Assembly (NCBI GenBank): GCA_964616175.1
Contig: CAZTUH010000005.1
Span: forward strand, 1 to 64,000
Origin: CAZTUH01 sp964616175
GTDB lineage: Bacteria > Pseudomonadota > Gammaproteobacteria > Burkholderiales > Burkholderiaceae_B
Length of the DNA: 64,000 bases
Direction of reading: 5' to 3'
Positions 9,677 to 18,766 of this stretch are shown one piece after another; within the stretch, counting starts at the first letter, position 1, and each line of letters begins with the position of its first letter. Both the position numbers and the translations under genes were made by a program. Under the pieces are notes generated by a model that was not told the origin of the DNA, searched no databases, and was given only the letters and a program-made list of their open reading frames with translations.

Positions 9677-10720
9677 ATGTTTAATTTTCTTCGTACCTAT
9701 TTTTCTAGTGATATGGCAATTGATCTAGGAACTGCAAATACTCTAATCTATGTTAAAGGAAAAGGAATAGTCTTAAATGAACCTTCAGTAGTTGCAATTC
9801 GTCATGACGGAAGTCATAACGGAAGAAAAATAATACAAGCTGTAGGTAAAAATGCCAAGCAAATGCTTGGAAGGGTTCCGGTGAATATGGAAGCTATTAG
9901 ACCAATGAAAGATGGGGTAATAGCCGATTTTACAGTAACCGAGCAAATGCTTCGGAGATTTATACGAATGGTTCATCCAGGTAATTTTCTAACTCCTAGT
10001 CCCCGAATTATTATTTGTGTTCCATGTGGATCAACACAAGTAGAACGAAGAGCAATAAGAGAGTCAGCACTTGGAGCAGGAGCTTCTCATGTTTATTTGA
10101 TTGAAGAGCCTATGGCTGCTGCTATTGGAGCTGGTTTGGGGGTATCCGATGCAAATGGATCTATGGTGGTAGATATTGGAGGTGGGACAACTGAAGTGGC
10201 TGTAATTTCTCTTGGAGGAATGGTTTATAAAGGTTCAGTTAGAGTTGGAGGAGATAAATTTGATGAAGCAATTGTCAACTATATTCGAAGAAACTATGGA
10301 ATGCTTATTGGAGAACCTACAGCAGAATTGATCAAAAAAGAAATTGGATCAGCTTTTCCAGGATCTGAATCAAAAAAGATTGAGATAAAAGGTCGGAATC
10401 TAGCTGAAGGAGTGCCTAGAAGTCTTACAGTTTCTTCAAGTGAGATTTTGGAATCTCTTTCAGATCCGATTAATCAGATTGTATCTGCTGTAAAAATTGC
10501 TCTAGAACAGACTCCTCCAGAATTGGGTGCTGATATTACATATAAAGGTATTGCTCTGACAGGAGGAGGTGCTTTATTGCGTGATCTTGATCGGTTATTG
10601 CAAGAAGAAACTGGGCTCCCTGTGATAGTTGCAGAGGATCCATTGAAGTGTGTTGTGAGAGGTTGTGGGGAAGCTTTATGTCATCTTGAAAAATTAGATT
10701 CTATATTCATCAATGATTGA
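9677..10720 (+). CDS. mreB: Rod-shape actin homologue MreB
   Basis: Bacterial actin that forms membrane-associated filaments and guides lateral wall synthesis. The 347-residue protein is full length: amphipathic start MFNFLRTYFSSDMAIDLGTANT, phosphate-1 motif, IGGGTTEVAVISLGG phosphate-2 loop, and adenosine motif GIALTGGGALLRDLD. It is the first gene of mreB-mreC-mreD-mrdA-rodA, the standard betaproteobacterial elongasome operon. A 7-bp hairpin (10717-10723/10731-10737) spans its stop codon. Confidence 0.98.
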   Translation: MFNFLRTYFSSDMAIDLGTANTLIYVKGKGIVLNEPSVVAIRHDGSHNGRKIIQAVGKNAKQMLGRVPVNMEAIRPMKDGVIADFTVTEQMLRRFIRMVHPGNFLTPSPRIIICVPCGSTQVERRAIRESALGAGASHVYLIEEPMAAAIGAGLGVSDANGSMVVDIGGGTTEVAVISLGGMVYKGSVRVGGDKFDEAIVNYIRRNYGMLIGEPTAELIKKEIGSAFPGSESKKIEIKGRNLAEGVPRSLTVSSSEILESLSDPINQIVSAVKIALEQTPPELGADITYKGIALTGGGALLRDLDRLLQEETGLPVIVAEDPLKCVVRGCGEALCHLEKLDSIFIND

Positions 10721-10802
10721 AAGAATCTTGCTTTCAAAGAAAATAACTGATTAACTGATATCAAAGGAAGCTATTTTTACTTCTTCTTTGGCATTGAAAA
10801 TT

Positions 10803-11633
10803 ATGTTTCGACGAAAATCAAAGCGTTCTATACCAGTTTTTGCATTCTTTATTATTTGTTTTTTTCTTCTTATTGTTGAAAAAAAATCTGGAAATTTCTT
10901 AAATCCATTTAGAGAGGTACTTGTTCTTATTATCTATCCCGCTCAGCGGTTAGCTCTCATGCCTAGTAATATTTTTCGAAAAATTAATAGTTGGATTGAG
11001 ATGGTGCATGTTTTTAATCAAGATCAGGAAATACTGCAAAAGCAACATCTGGAAATGGAAAAGTCATCAATCTATGCTTTTCAACTAGAAATGGAAAACC
11101 GAGTTTTAAAAGATTTGCTTAGGATGACTGAAACTCAGTATCAGCAGGAATTTATAGTACTTGAAGTTATGTATGAGATTGAGAATAATCCTGGTTGCCA
11201 TATTGTATTTGGGAGAGGCAGGAAGTCTGGGGTAATGCCAGGAATGGCATTAGTAGATAAAACTGGTTTAGCAGGTCAAATTACTCGTGTTACCTCGATT
11301 ACCTCTGAGGCCGTATTTCTTGGTAATAAGAATATTTCTGTACCTATACAAGTTTCTAGAAATGGTCTGAGAGCAATCTGTTTTGGAAGTGGTTATCATG
11401 GGAAATTAGAACTTCGTCATTTGCCGGTTAATTCTGATATAGAAAAAGGAGATATCTTAGTAACAAGTGGTCTAGGAGGATCTTTTCCTTTTGGTTTACC
11501 AGTTGCAAAGGTTTTGGATATCCAAGAAGATCAGGACTCTGGTTTCTTATCAATTTCCTTAGAAGTACTAAGTCATCTTGATAATAACCGCTATTTCCTA
11601 GCTATAAGGAAGCAAGAATTTGAAATGAAATAA
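10803..11633 (+). CDS. mreC: Rod-shape-determining protein MreC
   Basis: Bitopic inner-membrane protein of the elongasome that links MreB to PBP2. It has one N-terminal membrane helix (IPVFAFFIICFFLLIVEK), a coiled-coil-like stretch around residues 65-105 and the beta-rich periplasmic domain with GRGRKSGVMPGMALVDKTGLAGQI and LVTSGLGGSFPFGLPVAKV. The frame is also open from a TTG at 10788, but the ATG at 10803 (276 residues) looks better. No strong ribosome binding site is visible. Confidence 0.94.
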   Translation: MFRRKSKRSIPVFAFFIICFFLLIVEKKSGNFLNPFREVLVLIIYPAQRLALMPSNIFRKINSWIEMVHVFNQDQEILQKQHLEMEKSSIYAFQLEMENRVLKDLLRMTETQYQQEFIVLEVMYEIENNPGCHIVFGRGRKSGVMPGMALVDKTGLAGQITRVTSITSEAVFLGNKNISVPIQVSRNGLRAICFGSGYHGKLELRHLPVNSDIEKGDILVTSGLGGSFPFGLPVAKVLDIQEDQDSGFLSISLEVLSHLDNNRYFLAIRKQEFEMK

Positions 11634-11685
11634 CTTACCCAGAAAAATTCCTAAACAATTTGAATGGTAAAAACTGGAGAGACAA

Positions 11686-12177
11686 ATTTTTGAGAATCTA
11701 GATCAAAATGAAATTTCAAAATCAGAAAGAACAAGTTTCGTTTGGTTTGTTGTTTTAAGCTGTTGGATTCTTTCCTTGTATCCATTTCGCATATTTTGGT
11801 TGACTACAAATAGTGCTCTATTGACAGTTCTTATATTTTGGTATCTTTACGAAAAGTTCCAGATAAACTTGTGTTTATTTTTCCTATTTGGAATTTTGAT
11901 AGATGTGCATAAAGCATACCCATTAGGGCAAGAAGCCTTTCATTATGTTTTTTCAGCATATCTAGTGTCGCTATTAAAAAAACAGCTCTTGCACTCTATC
12001 TTTTGGATTCAAATTGTATATTTGTTTATAATTTTCTCATTTGTGAAATTATTAAATAGTATTCAAAGCATTTTGTTTTGGGATTCTTTTTGGAACTTTG
12101 CATGGGTTCTTGATGCATTTTCTATGGTAATTTTTTGGTTAGTACTACTTTTGCGGTTACGAGTAAGGTTAAACTAG
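11686..12177 (+). CDS. mreD: Rod-shape-determining protein MreD with no normal start codon
   Basis: Polytopic inner-membrane partner of MreC. The conserved GILIDVHKAYPLGQEAFHYVFSAYLVSL stretch aligns with E. coli MreD. A TTG at 11776 would give 133 residues but cuts off the first membrane helix (FVWFVVLSCWILSLYPF), which is encoded in frame upstream. The open frame runs back to a stop at 11668 with no ATG, GTG or TTG before 11776. An ATT at 11686, just after GGAGAG, would give 163 residues, the normal length. The alternatives are a CTG at 11674 or a recent frameshift. The gene identity is secure; the start is not. Confidence 0.8.
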   Translation: MFENLDQNEISKSERTSFVWFVVLSCWILSLYPFRIFWLTTNSALLTVLIFWYLYEKFQINLCLFFLFGILIDVHKAYPLGQEAFHYVFSAYLVSLLKKQLLHSIFWIQIVYLFIIFSFVKLLNSIQSILFWDSFWNFAWVLDAFSMVIFWLVLLLRLRVRLN

Positions 12178-12219
12178 ATAAATTTTATTAAGAATCATTC
12201 TATTGAATCCAATTGAATT

Positions 12220-14091
12220 ATGTTTGACTTTCTTGAAAACGAATCTCAGAAAAAGCAAGATTTTCATTTACGAGTTTGGATTAGCATTTTTCTAATTCTT
12301 ACGTGCTTCTTAGTACTTTTGTTAAGATTCTGGAATTTACAAATTACTCAACATAAAGATTTGTCTAACCGTTCTGATCATAACAGATTAAAAGTACTCA
12401 AAGTTCCTCCTCTCCGTGGAAAAATTTTCGATAGAAATGGGGAGCTTTTAGCTTGTAATTTCCCAACATATACTTTGGAAGCAATACCTAAAAAAATTGG
12501 TAGATCTTTGGATCTTCTTGATCAACTTTCAAACGGAATAAGTAAAAGTTCAAAAGAAATTGAAAATTTGAAAAAAAAGATATTGACATCTAATCAATAT
12601 ACAAGAATTACTTTGTGTAATAACCTAACCGAATCTGAGGCTTCTTGGTTTTCTGCCCATGCATTTGAATTTCCAGGTGTAGAACTAAAAGCTCATTGGA
12701 TTAGGCAATATCCAAAAGGTTCAATTGGTGCTCACATAATTGGATATGTAGGAAGAATTTCAAGAGTTGATCTTGAAAAGCTAGAAGAAAAGGGCATTTT
12801 AGATGAATATCAAGGAATTAGATTTATAGGAAAAAAAGGAATTGAAAAGATTTTTGAGGACAAGTTACGTGGTCGAGCAGGTTCGAAGAAAATTGAAGTG
12901 AATTCTTCTGGAAGAACAATGAAAGTTTTGGAAAACATTGCTTCTGAACCAGGATCAGATATTTTTTTATCTATTGATATTAATCTGCAGAAACTATCAG
13001 AAAAAGCTTTTGGTACAAAAAAGGGAGCCTTAGTTGCCATTTCTCCTAAAACAGGAGAGATTCTAGCTTGTGTTTCTAGACCTTCATTTGATCCAAACTT
13101 ATTTGTATCAGGAATGAATTCTGAAAATTGGAATGCTTTAAATTCATCACCAGATTATCCATTGCTAAATCGTGCCTTAAATGGAACCTATCCCATAGGA
13201 TCTACTTATAAACCATTTGTTGCTTTAGCTGCTTTAGAACTGGGAAAAAGAAATGCGAAAGAAAAAATACATGATCCTGGTTATTTTGAATTTGGAGGAA
13301 AAAGATTTCGAAATTCCGGAGGAAAGTCTTATGGCATGTTAGATATGCACCGTGCAATTGTTTTATCCTCAGATACATATTTCTATTCCCTTGGAACTGA
13401 AATTAGTGTCAATGCTCTACATGATTTTTTAAAACAATTTGGATTTGGGCAAATCACTGGCATAGATCTTGATGGTGAAACACCCGGAATATTACCATCC
13501 AAAGAATGGAAAAAAAAAGCTTATCAGGGAAAAGAAGATCAACAGTGGTATACAGGCGAAACAATTTCACTTGCCGTAGGTCAAGGATATAATTCATTCA
13601 CATTACTTCAGTTAGCTCAAGGAACTTCGATATTAGCTAATGGAGGGTCATATAAAAAACCTCATTTAGTTCGAGCAACTCGAGATTCTAAATCTGGGAA
13701 ATATGAAATTATAGATCCTGTCGCTTATCATGAAATACCTTTAAGACAGGAGAATATCAATATCATTAGATCTGCTATGGCAGATGTTATCCGCTATGGA
13801 ACGGCTAAGAGAGCGTTTTCTGGAGCGAGATATTTAGCTGCAGGAAAAACTGGAACTGCTCAATTATATAGTTCACGCAATGGGAAATATCAATCTTTAA
13901 CTGAAGAACTCCAAGACCATTCTTTATTTATTGGATTTGCTCCGTTGGATGATCCAAAAATTGCAATTGCACTGATTGCTGAAAACTCTGGTTGGGGAGC
14001 TAATGTTGCTTCTTCAATCGCTCGAAAAGTTTTTGATTATTGGCTGAGTTTAGAAAATTCAAGGTTTCCAAATTCATTTTCTCATAAATGA
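12220..14091 (+). CDS. mrdA: Penicillin-binding protein 2 (peptidoglycan transpeptidase)
   Basis: Elongasome transpeptidase that cross-links lateral peptidoglycan with RodA. The 623-residue protein has an N-terminal membrane helix (about 20-40), the dimerisation domain with LRGKIFDRNGELLA, and the transpeptidase domain. Catalytic motifs are GSTYKPFVAL (active-site serine), SSDTY (SxD variant) and AGKTGTAQ (KTG). A run of nine A residues falls in the coding sequence near 13509. A 7-bp hairpin (14073-14079/14086-14092) spans the stop codon and lies next to the rodA ribosome binding site. Confidence 0.97.
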   Translation: MFDFLENESQKKQDFHLRVWISIFLILTCFLVLLLRFWNLQITQHKDLSNRSDHNRLKVLKVPPLRGKIFDRNGELLACNFPTYTLEAIPKKIGRSLDLLDQLSNGISKSSKEIENLKKKILTSNQYTRITLCNNLTESEASWFSAHAFEFPGVELKAHWIRQYPKGSIGAHIIGYVGRISRVDLEKLEEKGILDEYQGIRFIGKKGIEKIFEDKLRGRAGSKKIEVNSSGRTMKVLENIASEPGSDIFLSIDINLQKLSEKAFGTKKGALVAISPKTGEILACVSRPSFDPNLFVSGMNSENWNALNSSPDYPLLNRALNGTYPIGSTYKPFVALAALELGKRNAKEKIHDPGYFEFGGKRFRNSGGKSYGMLDMHRAIVLSSDTYFYSLGTEISVNALHDFLKQFGFGQITGIDLDGETPGILPSKEWKKKAYQGKEDQQWYTGETISLAVGQGYNSFTLLQLAQGTSILANGGSYKKPHLVRATRDSKSGKYEIIDPVAYHEIPLRQENINIIRSAMADVIRYGTAKRAFSGARYLAAGKTGTAQLYSSRNGKYQSLTEELQDHSLFIGFAPLDDPKIAIALIAENSGWGANVASSIARKVFDYWLSLENSRFPNSFSHK

Positions 14092-14106
14092 AGGATCTTC
14101 AAAAAG

Positions 14107-15243
14107 ATGAAGCTTTTTAAGTTTGAAAAAAATGATTACAAAAAAATGTTTGCATGTTTAGACATGCCTTTATTGCTAGTTTTGGTTATTTTTGTCCCGA
14201 TCAGTCTAATTGTAATATCTTCTGCTCTCAGCAATACTGCCTATGGTTTACAGAATCAAGCACGCAATCTTTTAATTGCATTTTCAGCTATGTTGATTTT
14301 TTCTTTTATCAATATAAGAGTCTTGTTAGATTTCTCACCAATATTTTATTTTATAAGCCTGATATTATTATTTGGAGTTGAATTGTTTGGAGAAACTAGC
14401 AAAGGAGCAACACGGTGGTTAAACATTGGAATTGTGAGAATACAACCATCAGAGATTTTTAAAATTGCTCTACCTATGGTTTTAGCCTGGTATTTTCATA
14501 GACGAGATGGAAAACCAAATATTTTAGATTTCTCATTAGGAATTGTTCTGCTGATTATTCCATGTAGTTTGATTGCCTTTGAACCTGATTTAGGGACAGC
14601 TTTACTTGTTTTTTTTGCTGGTTTTTTTGTGATTTATTTTGCAGGTTTTCCCCTTAAATTTTTTTTAGCAATGACTATTAGTATTGCAAGCTGCATAGTA
14701 TTTTTAATTTTTAACCAAGAAAATCTATGTAAACCTACAGTAGATTGGCTAATATTACATGAGTATCAAAAAAATCGAATCTGTAGCCTATTGAATCCAA
14801 ATTTAGATCCTTTAGGAAGAAGTTTCCATTCTATACAATCAGTAATTGCAATAGGATCTGGAGGGATATTTGGAAAGGGGTATATGAAGGGAACACAAAC
14901 TCATCTAAGCTTTGTTCCAGAAAGGTCTACTGATTTTGTTTTGTCTGTTTATGCTGAAGAATTTGGATTCTTCGGTGTTTGCTTTCTGATTTTGCTATAT
15001 AGCTTACTCATTTCTCGTGGGTTTTGGATTGCAATGAAAGCTTCATCAAAATTTGGACGGTTACTCTCCGCTTCATTAACTATGATGATTTTTATCTATG
15101 TATTTGTTAATTTAGGAATGGTTACAGGAATTCTTCCAGTAGTTGGAGTTCCACTACCATTCATGAGCTATGGAGGAACTGCGTTACTAACTATGGGAAT
15201 TGCTTGTGGTTTGTTGATGAACATCAGCAAAGACAGATCTTGA
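14107..15243 (+). CDS. rodA: Peptidoglycan glycosyltransferase RodA (SEDS family)
   Basis: Polymerises lipid II into glycan strands together with PBP2. The 378-residue, roughly ten-helix protein shows the SEDS motifs RWLNIGIVRIQPSEIFKIA, FEPDLGTALLVF, the catalytic-loop region VPERSTDFVLSVYAEEFGF and PLPFMSYGGTALLT. The ATG at 14107 lies 15 bp after mrdA with AAGGAT upstream. It is the last gene of the operon and converges with the DASS transporter. Confidence 0.97.
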   Translation: MKLFKFEKNDYKKMFACLDMPLLLVLVIFVPISLIVISSALSNTAYGLQNQARNLLIAFSAMLIFSFINIRVLLDFSPIFYFISLILLFGVELFGETSKGATRWLNIGIVRIQPSEIFKIALPMVLAWYFHRRDGKPNILDFSLGIVLLIIPCSLIAFEPDLGTALLVFFAGFFVIYFAGFPLKFFLAMTISIASCIVFLIFNQENLCKPTVDWLILHEYQKNRICSLLNPNLDPLGRSFHSIQSVIAIGSGGIFGKGYMKGTQTHLSFVPERSTDFVLSVYAEEFGFFGVCFLILLYSLLISRGFWIAMKASSKFGRLLSASLTMMIFIYVFVNLGMVTGILPVVGVPLPFMSYGGTALLTMGIACGLLMNISKDRS

Positions 15244-15264
15244 GTTCAAAATAATTTGATTTTT

Positions 15265-16734
15265 TTATACCAGTCCTAACCAATTCCAATATGTTAAGCT
15301 GAAGATAACCATGAGAAGATATCCGGAAATTGTAATTAAAATACCAACTTTTGCAAACTGTTTGGAATTAAAGGTTTCAGTTCCCATACATACCACATTT
15401 TGTGGAGCATTTACTGGCAAAATGAACCCATAACTTGCTGAAAATCCCAATAGCATTGTTAATCCTATAGAGTTTAACTCGTTTGGAAGTGCAGTCAAAA
15501 CTGCAATTAGAATTGGCAGCATAGATGAGGTTAATGCAGTTGCACTTGCAAAACCAATGTGAATTAGAATTAGGAATGCACTGAGAATTGAAAAAATTTT
15601 CCAAGATTCAAACTGATCTAGCCCTATCATTAATACAGCTTGTTTTCCAAGCCATTGCGCAGCCTCTGTGCTTAATAATGCATATCCTAAACTGATTCCA
15701 ACCCCAAATACAATTAAAGTACCCCATGGAATGCGATGTTGTACATCTTTCCATGTCATGATACCAATCCTAGGTAAGGTTAAAAAGACTAATCCAAGAA
15801 ATGTTGTAGCTGTCGTATCAAATTTGTGGAATTTCCCTTCTGTAAACCAGAGAGAAAGTAAAACAAGAGAGATTGATAATAATTTCTTTTCAGAAGAACT
15901 TATTGGTCCTAAATTGGCTAATGAAGTTTTTAATGTCTCTTTATTTTGTATTGAGTTGATTTTTTCAGGTGGCAAAATTTTTAGCACCCCCCAAATCATA
16001 ACAATTGACATGAAAGCAGACCAAGGAGCACCAGCAATAAACCAATCTAACCAAGTTACTGTTTCCCCTAAAAGGTTTTCTATAAAACCTCCAGTTAAGA
16101 GGTTCTGAGCAGCAGCTGTTTTTATACCAACGTTCCAGATACCTGTTGAATCTGCAACAACAATCATTATTCCAGCTGCAATGTTGGATTTTCTATCTAC
16201 TCCTAAAGCAGTAATGATTCCCATCATGATAGGAATCATTGCAGCGCTTCGTGCAGTAGCACTGGGAACTAACAAACTTAGCAAAAATGTTACAGCAACA
16301 CAACCAAACATAATTCTTTTTGTACTAATTCCTACTTTTGACAAAGTAAAAAGTGCAATTCTCTTATCTAAACCTGTAAATGTCATAGCTGCTGCAATAA
16401 ACAATGCTCCTCCAACTAGAGCAAGTGCTGAATTAGAAAAACCTGAAAGTGCAATTGCTATTCCATAAGATGTACCATAAGTTGTGCTAGGATCATTAAG
16501 ACTCGGGGATGTTCCTAACAGGAATATTATTAGAGTGGCTATTATGATAGCACTTACTTCGTAAGATACTGCTTCTGAAATCCAAATCACAATGGAGAAT
16601 GCTAGTATGGCTAACATTCGATGCCCTGCTATAGTAAGGTTTTCAGGAGACGGAAGCAGAAGAATTCCAATGAGTAATAAGATTCCAATAACCAAACCGA
16701 TTGCAATAGGTCTATTCTTGGTTATCTCTTTCAT
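15265..16734 (-). CDS. DASS-family (SLC13-type) anion/dicarboxylate transporter
   Basis: A polytopic inner-membrane transporter of 489 residues in the divalent anion:Na+ symporter family, which carries di- and tricarboxylates or sulfate. Family features are the LAILAFSIVIWISEAVSYEVSA start, a central SATARSAAMIPIMMGI loop, and the C-terminal SATALTSSMLPI and PVNAPQNVVCMGTETF motifs that form the substrate site. Substrate cannot be told from sequence; malate, 2-oxoglutarate or another C4/C5 acid is plausible for a symbiont fed by its host. It is monocistronic and converges with rodA. Confidence 0.88.
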   Translation of the reverse strand: MKEITKNRPIAIGLVIGILLLIGILLLPSPENLTIAGHRMLAILAFSIVIWISEAVSYEVSAIIIATLIIFLLGTSPSLNDPSTTYGTSYGIAIALSGFSNSALALVGGALFIAAAMTFTGLDKRIALFTLSKVGISTKRIMFGCVAVTFLLSLLVPSATARSAAMIPIMMGIITALGVDRKSNIAAGIMIVVADSTGIWNVGIKTAAAQNLLTGGFIENLLGETVTWLDWFIAGAPWSAFMSIVMIWGVLKILPPEKINSIQNKETLKTSLANLGPISSSEKKLLSISLVLLSLWFTEGKFHKFDTTATTFLGLVFLTLPRIGIMTWKDVQHRIPWGTLIVFGVGISLGYALLSTEAAQWLGKQAVLMIGLDQFESWKIFSILSAFLILIHIGFASATALTSSMLPILIAVLTALPNELNSIGLTMLLGFSASYGFILPVNAPQNVVCMGTETFNSKQFAKVGILITISGYLLMVIFSLTYWNWLGLV

Positions 16735-16835
16735 ATATGTCCTTTAAATAGCATAATCAGGTAATCCAATTAAATTATTTTTTTTTAAAACAACGAATTA
16801 TTCATCAAGAAACATTACTAGAAAAACATTAATTT

Positions 16836-16882
16836 TTTGTTCCTAATTTAATTTTTCAAAGAAAAATTAAATTAGGAACAAA
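16836..16882. repeat. 22-bp perfect inverted repeat between argB and the transporter gene
   Basis: Perfect arms at 16836-16857 and 16861-16882 with a 3-nt AAA loop. It lies 30 bp downstream of argB and about 100 bp upstream of the transporter gene, both on the minus strand. Neither side has a T-run, so it is not a textbook intrinsic terminator. It could end or protect the argB mRNA or isolate the transporter promoter. Confidence 0.75.
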
Positions 16883-16912
16883 TGCAATTGAAAAGCTCTG
16901 AGAAATTAAGAA

Positions 16913-17812
16913 TTAATAGGCTATTCTGGTACCAAACTTCTTACCTGAATCAAAAAATATTGCAGATAAAAGACAATGTTCAACACGCCCATCAATTATG
17001 TGAACCAAACCTACCCCATTTTTAGTGGCATCCAAAGAAGATCGAATTTTTGGTATCATCCCACCAGATATTGTACCATCTTCAAGGAGATATTCTATAT
17101 CTCTAAATGAAAGTTTAGTTAAAAGTGATCCAGATTTACCTAAAACTCCAGGGACATTTGTTATTAATAATAAAATTTTTGCTTTTAATATTTTAGCAAG
17201 GTTTGCGGCTACCACATCGGCGTTGATATTGTACGTTTCCCCATTTTCTCCATATCCAATAGGAGAAATTACTGGTATAAATTGACTATTTTGCAATGCT
17301 TTGACAGGCTCTAAATCTATGGAAGTAATCTCTCCAACAAAACCAATATCTATAGTATTAGATTTGTTTTTAGTAATTTTTTTCTTTGCTTGAATGAGTT
17401 TTCCATCTTTTCCAGTTAATCCTATAGCTTTTCCACCAGCTTTATTTATTGTTCCAACAATTTGTTGTTGTACTTCTCCGCTTAAGACCCATTCAACTAT
17501 TTTCATTGTTTCTATATCGGTAATTCGAATTCCATCAATAAATTCGCTTTTTTTGCCCATTTTTCTTAGAGCATCTTCAATCTGGGGAGCTCCTCCATGA
17601 ACTATTATAGGATTCAATCCAATTGATTTTAGAAACATAACATCATAAGCAAAACTATTTTGCAAGTTAATATCAATCATTGCATTTCCTCCATATTTGA
17701 TAACAATATTCATTCCATATAATTCTTTGATGGATGGTAAGATCTCAGCTAAGATGGAAATCTTCAAAGAAGGAAAAATCTGATTAGACTCAAGTTTTTT
17801 ATTAGAGATCAT
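16913..17812 (-). CDS. argB: Acetylglutamate kinase
   Basis: Phosphorylates N-acetyl-L-glutamate, the second step of ornithine and arginine synthesis. The 299-residue protein has the amino-acid kinase fold: MNIVIKYGGNAM at the N-terminus, a glycine loop, VISPIGYGENGETYNINADVVAA in the middle, and LLITNVPGVLGKSG and SGGMIPKI near the C-terminus. The usually invariant VHGGGPQI appears as VHGGAPQI, replacing the third glycine by alanine. No other arginine gene is nearby, as is normal for Burkholderiales. Confidence 0.96.
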   Translation of the reverse strand: MISNKKLESNQIFPSLKISILAEILPSIKELYGMNIVIKYGGNAMIDINLQNSFAYDVMFLKSIGLNPIIVHGGAPQIEDALRKMGKKSEFIDGIRITDIETMKIVEWVLSGEVQQQIVGTINKAGGKAIGLTGKDGKLIQAKKKITKNKSNTIDIGFVGEITSIDLEPVKALQNSQFIPVISPIGYGENGETYNINADVVAANLAKILKAKILLLITNVPGVLGKSGSLLTKLSFRDIEYLLEDGTISGGMIPKIRSSLDATKNGVGLVHIIDGRVEHCLLSAIFFDSGKKFGTRIAY

Positions 17813-18100
17813 AAGAAAAATATAATTAAAATTAGTCGGTACAATAGGAAAATATCAGTTTAAGATAATTGTCCAATTTCCAATTGCTGTTAATTGTTAA
17901 ATTGAAAAAGAACAACGTTTTTAACGTTAAATCTTCAAAAAGTAATTGTTTTTCCCTAAAACAGAAATTTTTGTTACTTCTGAGATAAATTTTTTTAGGT
18001 AAGTAGTTTTGCATAAAGATAATGGGTTCCAAATGAAAAATAATTCAAGAATTAACAGCTGCTATCAACTTTTGAAAAATCCAAAAAAAAGATTTAAGAG
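17813..18100. other. Gene-free stretch upstream of argB
   Basis: Holds the argB promoter and the 3' end of dolP. The only frame (17832-18032, minus) resembles no known protein and starts next to no ribosome binding site. No RNA gene or strong hairpin was seen. Confidence 0.4.
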
Positions 18101-18766
18101 TTATTTCCAATCATCTAATTTGGAAAAATTGTGAGCACTTAATCGATCTACCTCTTCTTGACTGATATACTCAAAACATTTAACAACATAGTTAACTCCA
18201 TTTACATTTGCAGCAACCGATGCCGCTCTTTCCCCTTCAATTAATGTTACCAAACCCATTAGAAAGACAGTATCATGATCAGTTGTAACTGTTATAGTTC
18301 CAGATGGGACTTTTTTAGCATTTAATAGCGCAGATTTTACTTTAGATGTAATCCAAGTTTCATTTGAACGAGTAATGAGAGGAGTTATTGGTCTAATTTT
18401 CATTTGATTATTAACAGCTATAACATTTTCTACTGAGTAAGCAATTTTAGTAGCTAATTGCTTTGATCTTTTATTTTCCACATCACCTGTCAAAAGTAAT
18501 CTTCGATTGTAAGAAGTTGCAACAATTCTTGTTGTATGATTGTTCAGTTCTTGAAGAACTCGTTTTTCTGTTTTCAGTTTTATATTTCCATCTTCAAGTT
18601 GAGAACCTGTTGTGCGACGATCAGATACCACCATCATAGTAGTAATTGCAGCACTTCCAACAACAAGTGGTGCACAAGATACTAAATGAAAAATATACAA
18701 AAACAGAACACTATAAAAAATAATTGGCTTGATTTTTTTTTCTTTGTTTAACAGTATTAGCTTCAT
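18101..18766 (-). CDS. dolP: BON-domain outer-membrane lipoprotein (DolP/YraP-like)
   Basis: Probable lipoprotein that helps keep the outer membrane intact. It has an N-terminal hydrophobic segment ending in a lipobox-like LVSC at about residues 28-31, and two BON domains of about 65 residues each, recognised by the pattern of glycine-containing turns (LLLTGDVENKRSKQLA and VFLMGLVTLIEGERAA). Its ATG overlaps the diaA stop in an ATGA. The rsmI // diaA-dolP arrangement is that of the E. coli yraL-yraO-yraP locus, which supports the name. Confidence 0.88.
   Translation of the reverse strand: MKLILLNKEKKIKPIIFYSVLFLYIFHLVSCAPLVVGSAAITTMMVVSDRRTTGSQLEDGNIKLKTEKRVLQELNNHTTRIVATSYNRRLLLTGDVENKRSKQLATKIAYSVENVIAVNNQMKIRPITPLITRSNETWITSKVKSALLNAKKVPSGTITVTTDHDTVFLMGLVTLIEGERAASVAANVNGVNYVVKCFEYISQEEVDRLSAHNFSKLDDWK

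Noticed and set aside
9499..9684. 61-residue frame before mreB
   Set aside because: Overlaps the mreB start and lies in the required promoter region; not recognisable.
15668..16108. 146-residue open frame antisense to the DASS transporter
   Set aside because: Low-complexity shadow of a hydrophobic gene; no start context or homology.
17832..18032. 66-residue frame upstream of argB
   Set aside because: No homology, no ribosome binding site, and composition typical of spacer DNA.
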